Assembly: GCF_000488255.1 (NCBI RefSeq)
Contig: NZ_KI530745.1
Coordinates: 744,001 to 808,000 of the forward strand
Origin: Acinetobacter indicus CIP 110367
GTDB taxonomy: Bacteria; Pseudomonadota; Gammaproteobacteria; Pseudomonadales; Moraxellaceae
Length of the DNA: 64,000 bases
Reading direction: 5' to 3'
The notes under the pieces were generated by a model. It made no database searches. It was not told the origin of the DNA and saw only the letters and a program-made list of their open reading frames with translations. This document shows positions 55,804 through 63,690 of the stretch, in pieces. Positions within the stretch are counted from its first letter, which is position 1; the number at the start of each line of letters is the position of its first letter. Position numbers and translations under genes: made by a program.

Positions 55804-55811
55804 CCTATAAT
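55804..55811 (+). promoter_or_regulatory. Possible -10 element of the hydrolase gene
   Basis: CCTATAAT lies about 40 bases before ATG 55851. No strong -35 was assigned. Confidence 0.3.
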
Positions 55812-55850
55812 ATCGAGAAAGCCAAAACCGATGCATTCAAGGAATCAAAA

Positions 55851-56615
55851 ATGCTGCTCAATTTCCAGACTTCACAACAACATCTATCAAGCACCGACAT
55901 TCCGGTTGTTCTTATTCATGGTTTATTTGGCAGCCTGAGTAATTTGGGTATGTTGGCACGTGCGTTACAGGAACGTTATCCGGTCATCCAGATTGATGTG
56001 CGTAACCACGGAAAATCAGAACATCGCCAGAGCATGAGCTATACCGAGATGGCGCAAGATGTACTGGAAACCCTGGATGCGATTCAGGTACAAAAATTTA
56101 TCGTGATTGGCCATTCCATGGGCGGAAAAATTGCCATGCAACTGGCTGACCTTGCACCAGAGCGGGTAGAAAAACTGGTAGTGCTGGACATGACGCCATT
56201 TGCCTATCAGGAAAATCATCATGATCAGGTGTTTGATGCGCTATTTGCCGTCAAAAAAGCACAAGTGGAATCGCGCCAGGATGCCACCCAGATTATGCAG
56301 CAGCATTTGCGTGAAGATGCGGTGATTCAGTTTCTGATGAAATCGTTTAGTAAAGGGCAGTGGTTATTTAATGTCGATGCGCTTTATGCATCTTATTCGA
56401 AAATTTTATCTTGGCAGCCAGTTCAGGTGGATGCACCAAGTTTATTTATTCGTGGCGGTGCATCTCCATATTTATCTAAACCGGAACACTATGCTGCCAT
56501 TGAACAGCAGTTCAGTCAGGCCAGCATTGAAACTGTTGAAAATGCTGGCCATTGGCTGCATGCAGAGAAAACTGCTGAAGTGGTCGATAAAATCCAGCAG
56601 TTTTTATCTGCATAA
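55851..56615 (+). CDS. Alpha/beta hydrolase, YbfF-like
   Basis: The 254-residue esterase-type hydrolase has VVLIHGLFGSLSNLG (oxyanion hole), the nucleophile elbow GHSMGG and a C-terminal AGHWLHAEKT with the catalytic His. It resembles E. coli YbfF acyl-CoA esterase. I start at ATG 55851, with AAGGAATC upstream; an open frame continues upstream but includes a copy of the 13-bp repeat and has no better start. Confidence 0.88.
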   Translation: MLLNFQTSQQHLSSTDIPVVLIHGLFGSLSNLGMLARALQERYPVIQIDVRNHGKSEHRQSMSYTEMAQDVLETLDAIQVQKFIVIGHSMGGKIAMQLADLAPERVEKLVVLDMTPFAYQENHHDQVFDALFAVKKAQVESRQDATQIMQQHLREDAVIQFLMKSFSKGQWLFNVDALYASYSKILSWQPVQVDAPSLFIRGGASPYLSKPEHYAAIEQQFSQASIETVENAGHWLHAEKTAEVVDKIQQFLSA

Positions 56616-56629
56616 GCCCGGTATTATTT

Positions 56630-57634
56630 TTAATCGAGTGCATTGGCCATCAGCTGACCTTCCGAGGTAAGCTTTTCTGCCATTTCCCGGGTTTTCTTTA
56701 AGCCTGGCATCCGGTATTCGGTATGACCATAATCTTTAATGGATTTCCAGCGGCCACCCCAGGTCAGACCAACCGACTCCGCCACTTCGCCATACAGTTC
56801 ATAACCGCGCATTGCCCACGGGTCACGCTCGGAAATCACCACTTTGCCATTGCGTTTAAAGGCCACATCGGCGGCTAAACCAAATTGATGATAGCTTTGA
56901 TAACCACGGGCACGGGTGGTGTTTTTATTTTTGGACAGCGAGTTTTGTCGCTCCGGACTACGATAACCCTCCAATAGCACCAGCTCATAGCCGTGGCGTT
57001 CTTTCATGATTTTAAACACCATCAGCAGGCGCTGTTTATAACGCGGATTCATCTTATGCCACTTTCGGTCAGCGCTCACAATTGATGGATTGACATGAGA
57101 ATGAGCATGTAAATCTTCCACCGCTGGATCATAACTATGCTGATCTGCCGGCACAGCCGCCCACTGATTTTCCAGTTGCATGGCCTCAACCACGGCGGCT
57201 TCAACCAGTGCTTCTTCTACTTCAGGTGGTGGCGACAGCAGTGAATTAGCGAAGATGATATCGATATTCAGGGTGCTGAGTACACGTCCAAACTGGGTAA
57301 TCTTGGTGTCTTTCTTGCTGCTTTGATTCACTCTAAAGACTGAATGTTTGTCGCTGTAAAACGCTAAAGGCTTACCGTGCTGTTCGACATATAAGCGTGT
57401 TGAAATCATATAGTCAAAGGTTGATTCTGACTCACAGAAGCGTAAATGCTGCAATTTTCCTGTAGCATCATCGATAAACACCAGCAGACAGCATTTAGCA
57501 GCGCGTCCTTCAAACCAGTCATGGTGTGAGCCATCAATTTGGATCAGTTCACCAAAGCAATCCCGGTTGTAACGAGGCTGATACGGTCGTTTCAGGCGCT
57601 TGGATCGAGGCATCCATAAGTCAGCTGCAATCAT
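56630..57634 (-). CDS. Chimeric frame: IS transposase fragment fused to an M15 peptidoglycan peptidase
   Basis: Residues 1-131 are the central integrase-core part of an IS1202-type transposase (RPYQPRYNRDCFGELIQIDG, YSDKHSVFRVNQ). After IIFANS at 57241 the sequence changes abruptly to LLSPPPEVEEALVEAAVVEA and then a complete M15 peptidase domain. It contains LLEGYRSPERQNSL, YHQFGLAADVAF with Zn ligands His and Asp, and GHTEYR with the third His. The native N-terminus of the peptidase, probably a membrane or export signal, is missing. The ATG at 57634 is internal to the transposase and has no clear box, so expression is uncertain. The peptidase would cleave L-Ala-D-Glu or D-Ala-D-Ala type bonds. 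Confidence 0.75.
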   Translation of the reverse strand: MIAADLWMPRSKRLKRPYQPRYNRDCFGELIQIDGSHHDWFEGRAAKCCLLVFIDDATGKLQHLRFCESESTFDYMISTRLYVEQHGKPLAFYSDKHSVFRVNQSSKKDTKITQFGRVLSTLNIDIIFANSLLSPPPEVEEALVEAAVVEAMQLENQWAAVPADQHSYDPAVEDLHAHSHVNPSIVSADRKWHKMNPRYKQRLLMVFKIMKERHGYELVLLEGYRSPERQNSLSKNKNTTRARGYQSYHQFGLAADVAFKRNGKVVISERDPWAMRGYELYGEVAESVGLTWGGRWKSIKDYGHTEYRMPGLKKTREMAEKLTSEGQLMANALD

Positions 57635-58065
57635 CCAAGAACGCAGGGTTTCTACTGAAAGATCGAATCCATGTACGGTGGTGAGCTTTTCATGCGCTAA
57701 AGTGGGTCCGAAACCATGGAGTTGGTCAGAAACAATATTGAGGCACTTGAGTCTGAGTTCTTCAGGAAGTTTAGAATTGCTGATTTAGCCACGACCGGCA
57801 TGGGCTAATGCAGCTGGACCTTGGGCTTTGTATTTCTGCAGTAAGCGTCTGATCTGACGTTCTGAAATATGAAGTAGCTGAGCAGCTTGGGATTGAGTTA
57901 TGCGTTGATCGCAGATTTCCTGCAAGACCGACAATCGTTTAAGTTCTTTATCCGACATAGACACCAACATATCAAACCGTCCGCTAAGAAAATTGCAAAA
58001 GTGCATATTCTAAAAGCGGACATTTTTACTTTGGAGAAACCGGACATTTCTATTTTGGAGTTACA
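57241..58065 (-). mobile_element. Remnant of an older IS1202-type element
   Basis: The right end (58065) reads, inward on the minus strand, TGTAACTCC with AAATGTCCG further in, comparable to the intact element next door. The transposase N-terminus (SDKELKRLSVLQEICDQRITQ and the RQIRRLLQKY helix) is kept. The frame is cut by TAA at 57785-57787 at a position where the intact homologue has Gln (RG-Q). It then continues in the same frame to the breakpoint at 57241. About 45% of the element, including the catalytic Glu and left end, is gone. Confidence 0.85.
57785..58006 (-). pseudogene. N-terminal part of the older IS1202-type transposase
   Basis: Helix-turn-helix segment of 60-70 residues (MSDKELKRL to LAHAGRG) that ends at the in-frame TAA. 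The same frame resumes after the stop with ISNSKLPEELRLKCL and leads into the chimeric frame, so a single C to T change would explain the interruption. Confidence 0.8.
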
Positions 58066-58070
58066 GCTAT
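58066..58070. repeat. Left target-site duplication GCTAT
   Basis: GCTAT lies exactly between the end of the older IS (58065) and the start of the intact IS (58071). It is identical to 59552-59556. Confidence 0.8.
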
Positions 58071-59551
58071 TGTTATTCACCAATTAAAATGTCTATGCGA
58101 AAAACCATTTAAAATGTCCTGTTTTTAACCACAAGAGTCAAGCACAGGATTTAAATTTCTTTGTTCAATAACAGCTTTCTGAGCTTTACGGCTCGGCATA
58201 CTTTTCTTGGCACGGGAACGTTTATTCTGTTTCTCCAATTCTTCATGTTGTTGCTGGATATGCGCCAGGACTGAACCTAACCGTTTATTCTCAACAATCT
58301 CATTTTGCTGCAGCCCAGCCAATTTATTGAAGATGCTGTAGTTGAGCTTTCGTCCTTCATGCATGAGGGCCACAGTGCCATCCGGATACTCCAGAAATGA
58401 AATGTATTGCCCAGCAAGCTTATGATTCAGCTCTGTCGGTTCAAGCAGATAAATACATTTGTCATAGGTAATCGTCAGGTTCTTGGTGACCTTACGCGGT
58501 TCCTGCCAGGTAAAAATATCATCCAGTTCAAGATCAGATTCGGTTAATGGTCGATGCAGGTTCTTTGAGTTTCGCGCACATTTGGCGAACTTCTGATTGA
58601 ACTGCTCAATAAAGCAGGGCAACCAGGCATTAGCTTGCTCAATCGAGCTGATACCTTCCAGACGCATCTCCTTGATCAAACGGTCCTGAAGGGTTCTATT
58701 CGCTCGCTCTACGCGACCTTTGGCCTGGGGTGAATTGGCGAAGATAATATCAATGTTTAACTCATTCAGAATCCGCCCAAATTGCGTGATCTGGCTGTCT
58801 TGCCTGGATTTCTGGTTGACTCTAAATACCGAGTGTTTATCGCTATAAAAGGCCAAGGGCTTGCCGTATTGCTCAATGTAGGCTCGGGTTGAAAGCATAT
58901 AGTCAAAGGTCGTTTCCGCCTCACAAAAGCGCAAATGCAACAGCTTGCCAGTAGCATCATCGATATACACCAATAAACAGCACTTAGCAGCGCGTCCTTC
59001 GAACCAGTCATGATATGAGCCATCAATCTGAATCAGTTCACCGAAGCAATCACGGTTATAACGTGGCTGATATGGACGCTTCAGGCGCTTGGATCGAGGA
59101 ATCCACAGGTCATTGGCCGTCATCCAGCGCCGAAGCGTTTCTACCGGGATATTCAGGTCAAACATGCTGCTGAGCTTCTCATGCGCCAAGGTGGGTCCAA
59201 AACCCAGCAAATGTTCAGCAATAATGGAAAGGCACTTTGATTTTAACAAGTCATCATGGCGACGATGGCCAGGTTGACCACGACTGGCATGTGCCATACC
59301 TGAGACACCATCTTGATTGAGCTTCTGCAATAACCGGGTAATTTGACGGGTTGAAAGATTGAGGATTTCAGCAGCACGGACTTGGGTAATACGTTGATCT
59401 CGAACGTCTTGCAGAACTGCAAGCCGTTGAATTTCTTTGTCAGACATAGTGATCAGCATCTATATTTATATCCAGTCCATGGTGATAAAAACCATCATAA
59501 ACTAGACATTTTTATTGGTGAGAATATAGACATTTTGAATGGGTTCTAACA
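58071..59551 (-). mobile_element. Complete IS1202-type (ISNCY) insertion sequence, 1481 bp
   Basis: Both ends start TGTTA and carry AAAATGTCTAT at the same distance, so the terminal inverted repeats are about 26 bp with 20 matches by my alignment. A second AAATGTC copy lies further in at each end. Five-base direct repeats GCTAT flank it. The right end lies 5 bp from the XerC arm of dif. Acinetobacter IS of this group are known for inserting 5 bp from the XerC side of dif-type sites, and this copy follows that rule exactly. Confidence 0.9.
58125..59459 (-). CDS. IS1202-type transposase, full length
   Basis: The 444-residue DDE recombinase has an N-terminal helix-turn-helix (LQDVRDQRITQVRAAEIL, STRQITRLLQKL) and an integrase core. 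By position the catalytic residues are Asp in IQIDGSYHDWF, Asp in FYSDKHSVFR and Glu in KGRVERANRTLQDR. A C-terminal domain ends in a Lys/Arg/Gln-rich tail. The frame is intact, so the element could be active. ATG 59459 or 59447 is the start. It is about 75% identical by eye to the older fragment in the shared part. Confidence 0.92.
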   Translation of the reverse strand: MLITMSDKEIQRLAVLQDVRDQRITQVRAAEILNLSTRQITRLLQKLNQDGVSGMAHASRGQPGHRRHDDLLKSKCLSIIAEHLLGFGPTLAHEKLSSMFDLNIPVETLRRWMTANDLWIPRSKRLKRPYQPRYNRDCFGELIQIDGSYHDWFEGRAAKCCLLVYIDDATGKLLHLRFCEAETTFDYMLSTRAYIEQYGKPLAFYSDKHSVFRVNQKSRQDSQITQFGRILNELNIDIIFANSPQAKGRVERANRTLQDRLIKEMRLEGISSIEQANAWLPCFIEQFNQKFAKCARNSKNLHRPLTESDLELDDIFTWQEPRKVTKNLTITYDKCIYLLEPTELNHKLAGQYISFLEYPDGTVALMHEGRKLNYSIFNKLAGLQQNEIVENKRLGSVLAHIQQQHEELEKQNKRSRAKKSMPSRKAQKAVIEQRNLNPVLDSCG

Positions 59552-59556
59552 GCTAT
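59552..59556. repeat. Right target-site duplication GCTAT
   Basis: GCTAT is directly after the IS end and directly before the XerC arm of dif. Confidence 0.85.
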
Positions 59557-59584
59557 ATTTCGTATAATGTATATTATGTTAAAT
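59557..59584 (+). other. XerC/XerD recombination site dif, probably the chromosomal terminus site
   Basis: The 28-bp site has a XerC arm ATTTCGTATAA (59557-59567), a central region TGTATA (59568-59573) and a XerD arm TTATGTTAAAT (59574-59584). The centre and XerD arm equal those of E. coli dif; the XerC arm equals the arm common in Acinetobacter plasmid dif sites. The chromosomal gene context and TGTATA centre favour the chromosomal dif, where XerCD resolves chromosome dimers at division. Confidence 0.88.
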
Positions 59585-59705
59585 AGAATGTCGGGGATTG
59601 TGCCCTATACAAACTGTATGCTGGCACAACTCCACTGGAGATATATGAGCTGTGAACTCATAATCCGATGCTTAAATACTTGTTCAAGAACTACCATTAT
59701 TAAAA

Positions 59706-61901
59706 TTAATAGTTAATGGTATAACTTAAGGCGAAAGTTCGGCCTTCGGCAGGAATTGCTAATAAAGAATTGGCATTTGTTACCGCAGCCTGTTGAGCAA
59801 ATACAGTTTTGTATTGGCTATCCCAAAGATTATAAATACCAAAATCTACGCGCCCTTTTGCCATTGGAAAATGGGCCAATACATCCATAGTAGTGTAGCC
59901 TTTAATATCTGCAGCACTATTGCTGTCAGTCAAACCGGCTGTTTTTAATTGCTGGTCATCCTTATAGGCTTTATTGGTACCTTTAATGGCCTGTATTTGT
60001 GCACGGACACCATAGCCAGCGTCGTTATTCCATTCAGCGAATAAAGTTCCTTTGGTTGGAGAAATGGCAAAAGCATTTAATTCATGCCAATTGTCGGCAA
60101 CATCTTTATACTGCCCACGTGTATAACCTAGAGTACCTCCGACCTTATAGTTTTGCATAAATGAATAGCTGACAGTCGCTTCTGCACCATATACTCTTTG
60201 ATCAGCATCTACTACGTTTACAGAACGGTCAGCATTAAACTGTACCACCTGATCCGAGGTATTATAAAAGCCGGTTAAGCCAAGATTTAAGCCCGTGTCC
60301 TGATTTAAACGCCAGCCTAATTCATAGCTGTTTACTGTAATCGGTGCAATACCAGAAGTCGTTAAGGTATAAGCAGCCACATCACGCAGCACCCGTTGTA
60401 CATCTGGATAACTATAACCCTGTGAGAAGTTAGCATAAACTTGCTGCGCGTCTGTTAACTCATAGACTGCACCCAAATTGAATAGAAATTTGTCCGAATG
60501 GGTGGAGTCAGCCGCCATTAAAGTAATCGGTTTACGTGCGGTTAAATAACTGTCAGTGTCTGCCTGAACATATTGATAACGCACACCGGCCTGAATATTT
60601 AGACGATCTGTTAAGGCATAATCTCCTTGGACAAATGTGCCAATATTCTGAATTTCTGTATCAGGACCGAAACCCTGTTTTTCCCCTGTAGCGGTATAAA
60701 CCAGACCATTATGACTAGGTGTATAGTAATCTGCCCATTGATGGTCTTTTTCCCAGTCATAGTCGAGGCCATAAGTCAGTTTTAAATCTCGATCTGCGAC
60801 CTGTATATTAGATTGAATGGTAGAACGAATACCGGCATAGTCAATATTGGATTGGCTTTGCTTTACCTTACTCCCATCTTTCGAATAGCCGTAAGGTACA
60901 AAGCGTGCTTTTTCATTACGATAATATGCCTCCACATTCAAAGTCTGTCCAAGGACATCTTGATTTTGATATTGGGTATTAACGGCATAGCGCTCTGTAA
61001 AGGGCTGATTATCGAGGCTCCATCCTTTTATTGCTTTATGGGAAGGCTCAGTACCAGTTTGTAAGTAGGAATAGTCTGGTCCATATTCTGTATCCTGTTT
61101 ATCTTTATAATATTGCGCCCCTACACTGAAAGTTTGCGTATCTGTTAAGTCAAAGTTTAAACGACCATTGATGTCAAGGGTATCGGTATCCATTGTGCTA
61201 CCCTGCCAAGGACTTAATGAAATACGCTCTCCTCGACCATCAAATTGAGAACCTCGGCGGGTATAATCTAGGCCTAAAAATCCATCCACTTGATCATTAC
61301 TAAATGAGGCAGTTTGACCTACTTGGTAAGTTAAACCGTCACGGCGGAAATTATCGGCTGATGTGATGCCCAGCTTGGTTTGAAAACTTACGGGTTCAGA
61401 TTTATCTGCGCGTTTGGTAATAATATTAATAATGCCACCCGTAGCACCTGAACCATAAATACTGGATGCGCCGGAAACCACCTCAATATGGTCAATCATA
61501 TTTGGACTAATACTATTCAGTTGACGAGCAACATCCCGTGAACCTGTCTGTGAAACTCCATCAATCATGACCAGTACATTACGTCCACGCATGGTCTGAC
61601 CATAATTACTTGTAGTTCCACTACTAGGTGCTAAAGATGGTACAAGCTGCGCTAAAATATCCGCGACTTTTCGACCTGCGCCAGCTTGTTGAACAATTGC
61701 TTCGCCATGAATGGTTTGTACTGTCCCTGCGATCTCGGCGATTGTTTTAGGTGTACGTGTGGCGGTCATCACCATTGTTGAAAGTTGAGTGATATCCGGT
61801 TTTTCTGGTGCAGCTGCTGGGCTACTCTCTTTTGCATAAAGATGCATAGAAATAGCGATTGTGAGAAGACAAAGATTAAATTGAGATCGCCGCATTTTCA
61901 T
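59706..61901 (-). CDS. TonB-dependent outer-membrane siderophore receptor
   Basis: The 731-residue precursor has a signal peptide (LCLLTIAISMHLYA), a TonB box region near TQLSTMVMTATRTP, a plug domain (VLVMIDGVSQTGSRD, IEVVSGASSIYGSGATGGIINIITK) and a 22-strand barrel ending in Tyr (ALSYTINY). The type is FepA/ferric-siderophore-like; the ligand is unknown. A Fur box lies just upstream, so iron repression is expected. Confidence 0.92.
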   Translation of the reverse strand: MKMRRSQFNLCLLTIAISMHLYAKESSPAAAPEKPDITQLSTMVMTATRTPKTIAEIAGTVQTIHGEAIVQQAGAGRKVADILAQLVPSLAPSSGTTSNYGQTMRGRNVLVMIDGVSQTGSRDVARQLNSISPNMIDHIEVVSGASSIYGSGATGGIINIITKRADKSEPVSFQTKLGITSADNFRRDGLTYQVGQTASFSNDQVDGFLGLDYTRRGSQFDGRGERISLSPWQGSTMDTDTLDINGRLNFDLTDTQTFSVGAQYYKDKQDTEYGPDYSYLQTGTEPSHKAIKGWSLDNQPFTERYAVNTQYQNQDVLGQTLNVEAYYRNEKARFVPYGYSKDGSKVKQSQSNIDYAGIRSTIQSNIQVADRDLKLTYGLDYDWEKDHQWADYYTPSHNGLVYTATGEKQGFGPDTEIQNIGTFVQGDYALTDRLNIQAGVRYQYVQADTDSYLTARKPITLMAADSTHSDKFLFNLGAVYELTDAQQVYANFSQGYSYPDVQRVLRDVAAYTLTTSGIAPITVNSYELGWRLNQDTGLNLGLTGFYNTSDQVVQFNADRSVNVVDADQRVYGAEATVSYSFMQNYKVGGTLGYTRGQYKDVADNWHELNAFAISPTKGTLFAEWNNDAGYGVRAQIQAIKGTNKAYKDDQQLKTAGLTDSNSAADIKGYTTMDVLAHFPMAKGRVDFGIYNLWDSQYKTVFAQQAAVTNANSLLAIPAEGRTFALSYTINY

Positions 61902-62247
61902 TCCCTAGATTGCAATTGTTAATTTTGTGGCAAATGATAATCATTATTATTAATGATGTAAAATTATTATTTAAAAATTTTATTGAGTACTTTCCTGGCT
62001 TGAAACTTCACAGGAAAAATTTCATAAAACAGACAATGAACACTGCTTTGAAATGAAAAAAATTAATATTTATTGATCTATTTTTAATTGAGGTAACCGA
62101 CTTCTTCTAAGTAAATTAAGTAATCCAAATTGAACAGGAAGCTCCTTCTAAAGATAATTATTTAGATCATGAATCTGCTAAGAAGCATACGCTCTATAAT
62201 CAAACCACTATTATGAGCGTATTCGTTATCTTCCAATTGCCTTCAGC
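61902..62247. other. AT-rich intergenic region with the receptor promoter
   Basis: Holds the Fur box of the receptor gene near one end. Nothing else is recognised; the region beyond about 61980 is plain AT-rich sequence. Confidence 0.5.
61930..61948 (-). promoter_or_regulatory. Fur box of the TonB receptor gene
   Basis: The core AAATGATAATCATTATT agrees with the 19-bp Fur consensus at 16 positions by my alignment. It lies about 30 bases before the receptor start. Confidence 0.8.
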
Positions 62248-63048
62248 TTAACCCAAACCCTTAACCAGAAAGAAACAGCCCACAATCACCAATAACACGG
62301 CGAAACATTTTTTCAGGATTTGTGGCGATAATGCATGTGCTGTTTTCGCCCCAAGTTTGGCAGTAAAGAAACTCATAATGCTAATACCAAGAAAAGCATA
62401 AATATGAACAAAGCCAATAGTATTGGGCACATTCACCTGCGCCTGCATCCCAAAAATCATAAATCCCAAAGCACCGGCAACTGCAATGGGGAAACCACAG
62501 GCTGCAGATGTGCCTACTGCCTGTTGCATGACCACACCATAACGGTTGAGATACGGTACGGTCAAGCTGCCACCGCCAATCCCAAAGATGGCTGAAGCAA
62601 AACCAATTCCCGAACCTGCAGCGATTTGTTGACCGGTTGAGGGCAAGGTTCGCCCTTGCTCTGCCGGCTTTTTGCTACCTATGAACATGGTATACGCTAC
62701 CCAGATCAGAAAGATTCCTACCACAATCTGCAAATGTAAGCCCGAAATTAAACCGGCAATCCCTGCACCGAAAAAGCATCCAATGGCCATAGGCGGAGCT
62801 AGATGTCTAAAGACTGGCCACAGCACTGCCTCGTTCTTATGGTGCGCCATCAATGAACTGATAGAGGTGATCACAATAGTTGCTAGCGATGTACCTAAAG
62901 CCAAATGCATAATCACATCCGGACTATAACCCATCTGCATAAACACGATATATAACAGTGGTACAATGATTGTTCCGCCACCGACCCCAAACAGCCCAGC
63001 GGCAAAGCCTGCGCAAGCCCCGATGATTAAAAAAATGATAATTTCCAC
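62248..63048 (-). CDS. TauE/SafE-family membrane permease
   Basis: The 266-residue protein has two repeats of the family signature: AGLFGVGGGTIIVPLLY near residues 17-33 and SAIFGIGGGSLTVPYLN in the second half. It has about eight helices. The family exports or imports small anions such as sulfite, sulfoacetate or organic acids; substrate unknown. It lies 41 bases after the flavin reductase gene on the same strand, so the two may be co-transcribed. Confidence 0.9.
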   Translation of the reverse strand: MEIIIFLIIGACAGFAAGLFGVGGGTIIVPLLYIVFMQMGYSPDVIMHLALGTSLATIVITSISSLMAHHKNEAVLWPVFRHLAPPMAIGCFFGAGIAGLISGLHLQIVVGIFLIWVAYTMFIGSKKPAEQGRTLPSTGQQIAAGSGIGFASAIFGIGGGSLTVPYLNRYGVVMQQAVGTSAACGFPIAVAGALGFMIFGMQAQVNVPNTIGFVHIYAFLGISIMSFFTAKLGAKTAHALSPQILKKCFAVLLVIVGCFFLVKGLG

Positions 63049-63089
63049 AAAATACTTTCTGAATAATTTGAAATTAAAAACAAGGCGCC

Positions 63090-63581
63090 TTAAGCAGGTT
63101 CCAGCTCACCAACCTGATGATAGGCACGATTAAAATACACCAGACCATGTTCTTGTTGACTGTGCTGAATGGCCACCACACGGCACATAAAAATACTATG
63201 CGTACCCACCTGCTGAATCTGCTCAATCTCGCAATCAAAACTGGTCAAAGCATCTGCTAACACCGGTGCGCCGGTTTCCAGTTCGGTCCAGGTTCCATAT
63301 TGAAAGCGCTCTTCAGAATTCATTTTGGAGGCAAAGACATTGGAGATTTGTTGATGCTGCGCGCCTAGCAGATTCACGCTCAAGATTTTATTTTCAATAA
63401 AATGGGCGTGTGAGCGTGAAGCCTGATTCATGCAAACCAATAAGGTCGGTGGTGTATCGGTTACACTACACACGGCAGATGCGGTAAATCCATGCACACC
63501 AGACGCCCCTGCCGTGGTCACCACATTGACCGCGCTGCTGAGCAAAGACATGGCATTTCTAAAGTCTGCTGCTTCAATCAT
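63090..63581 (-). CDS. Flavin reductase-like protein (RutF/HpaC type)
   Basis: The 163-residue flavin reductase domain protein has VVTTAGASGVHGFTASAVCSVTDTPPTLLVCMN (FMN site), SVNLLGAQHQQISNVFA and FDCEIEQIQQVGTHSIF. It supplies reduced flavin to a partner oxygenase or similar enzyme. ATG 63581 has AAGGAA 8 bases upstream. The gene lies directly after the methionine synthase gene, as with MesD-type synthases, which need oxygen and a redox partner. Confidence 0.85.
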   Translation of the reverse strand: MIEAADFRNAMSLLSSAVNVVTTAGASGVHGFTASAVCSVTDTPPTLLVCMNQASRSHAHFIENKILSVNLLGAQHQQISNVFASKMNSEERFQYGTWTELETGAPVLADALTSFDCEIEQIQQVGTHSIFMCRVVAIQHSQQEHGLVYFNRAYHQVGELEPA

Positions 63582-63690
63582 CACCGGATTCCTTCATGTT
63601 CTTGGGTTATGCTTGAAATGGTTGTTAAGCGGAGGGGCCAGATGTTTTCTATCCATTCCCATCAGCTCTGCCACATGATGTGCCTGCGCG

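Noticed and set aside
59557..59584. Plasmid-type dif (pdif) module
   Set aside because: Only one dif site is visible, the central six bases equal the chromosomal type, and the neighbours are chromosomal genes, so a mobile pdif cassette is less likely.
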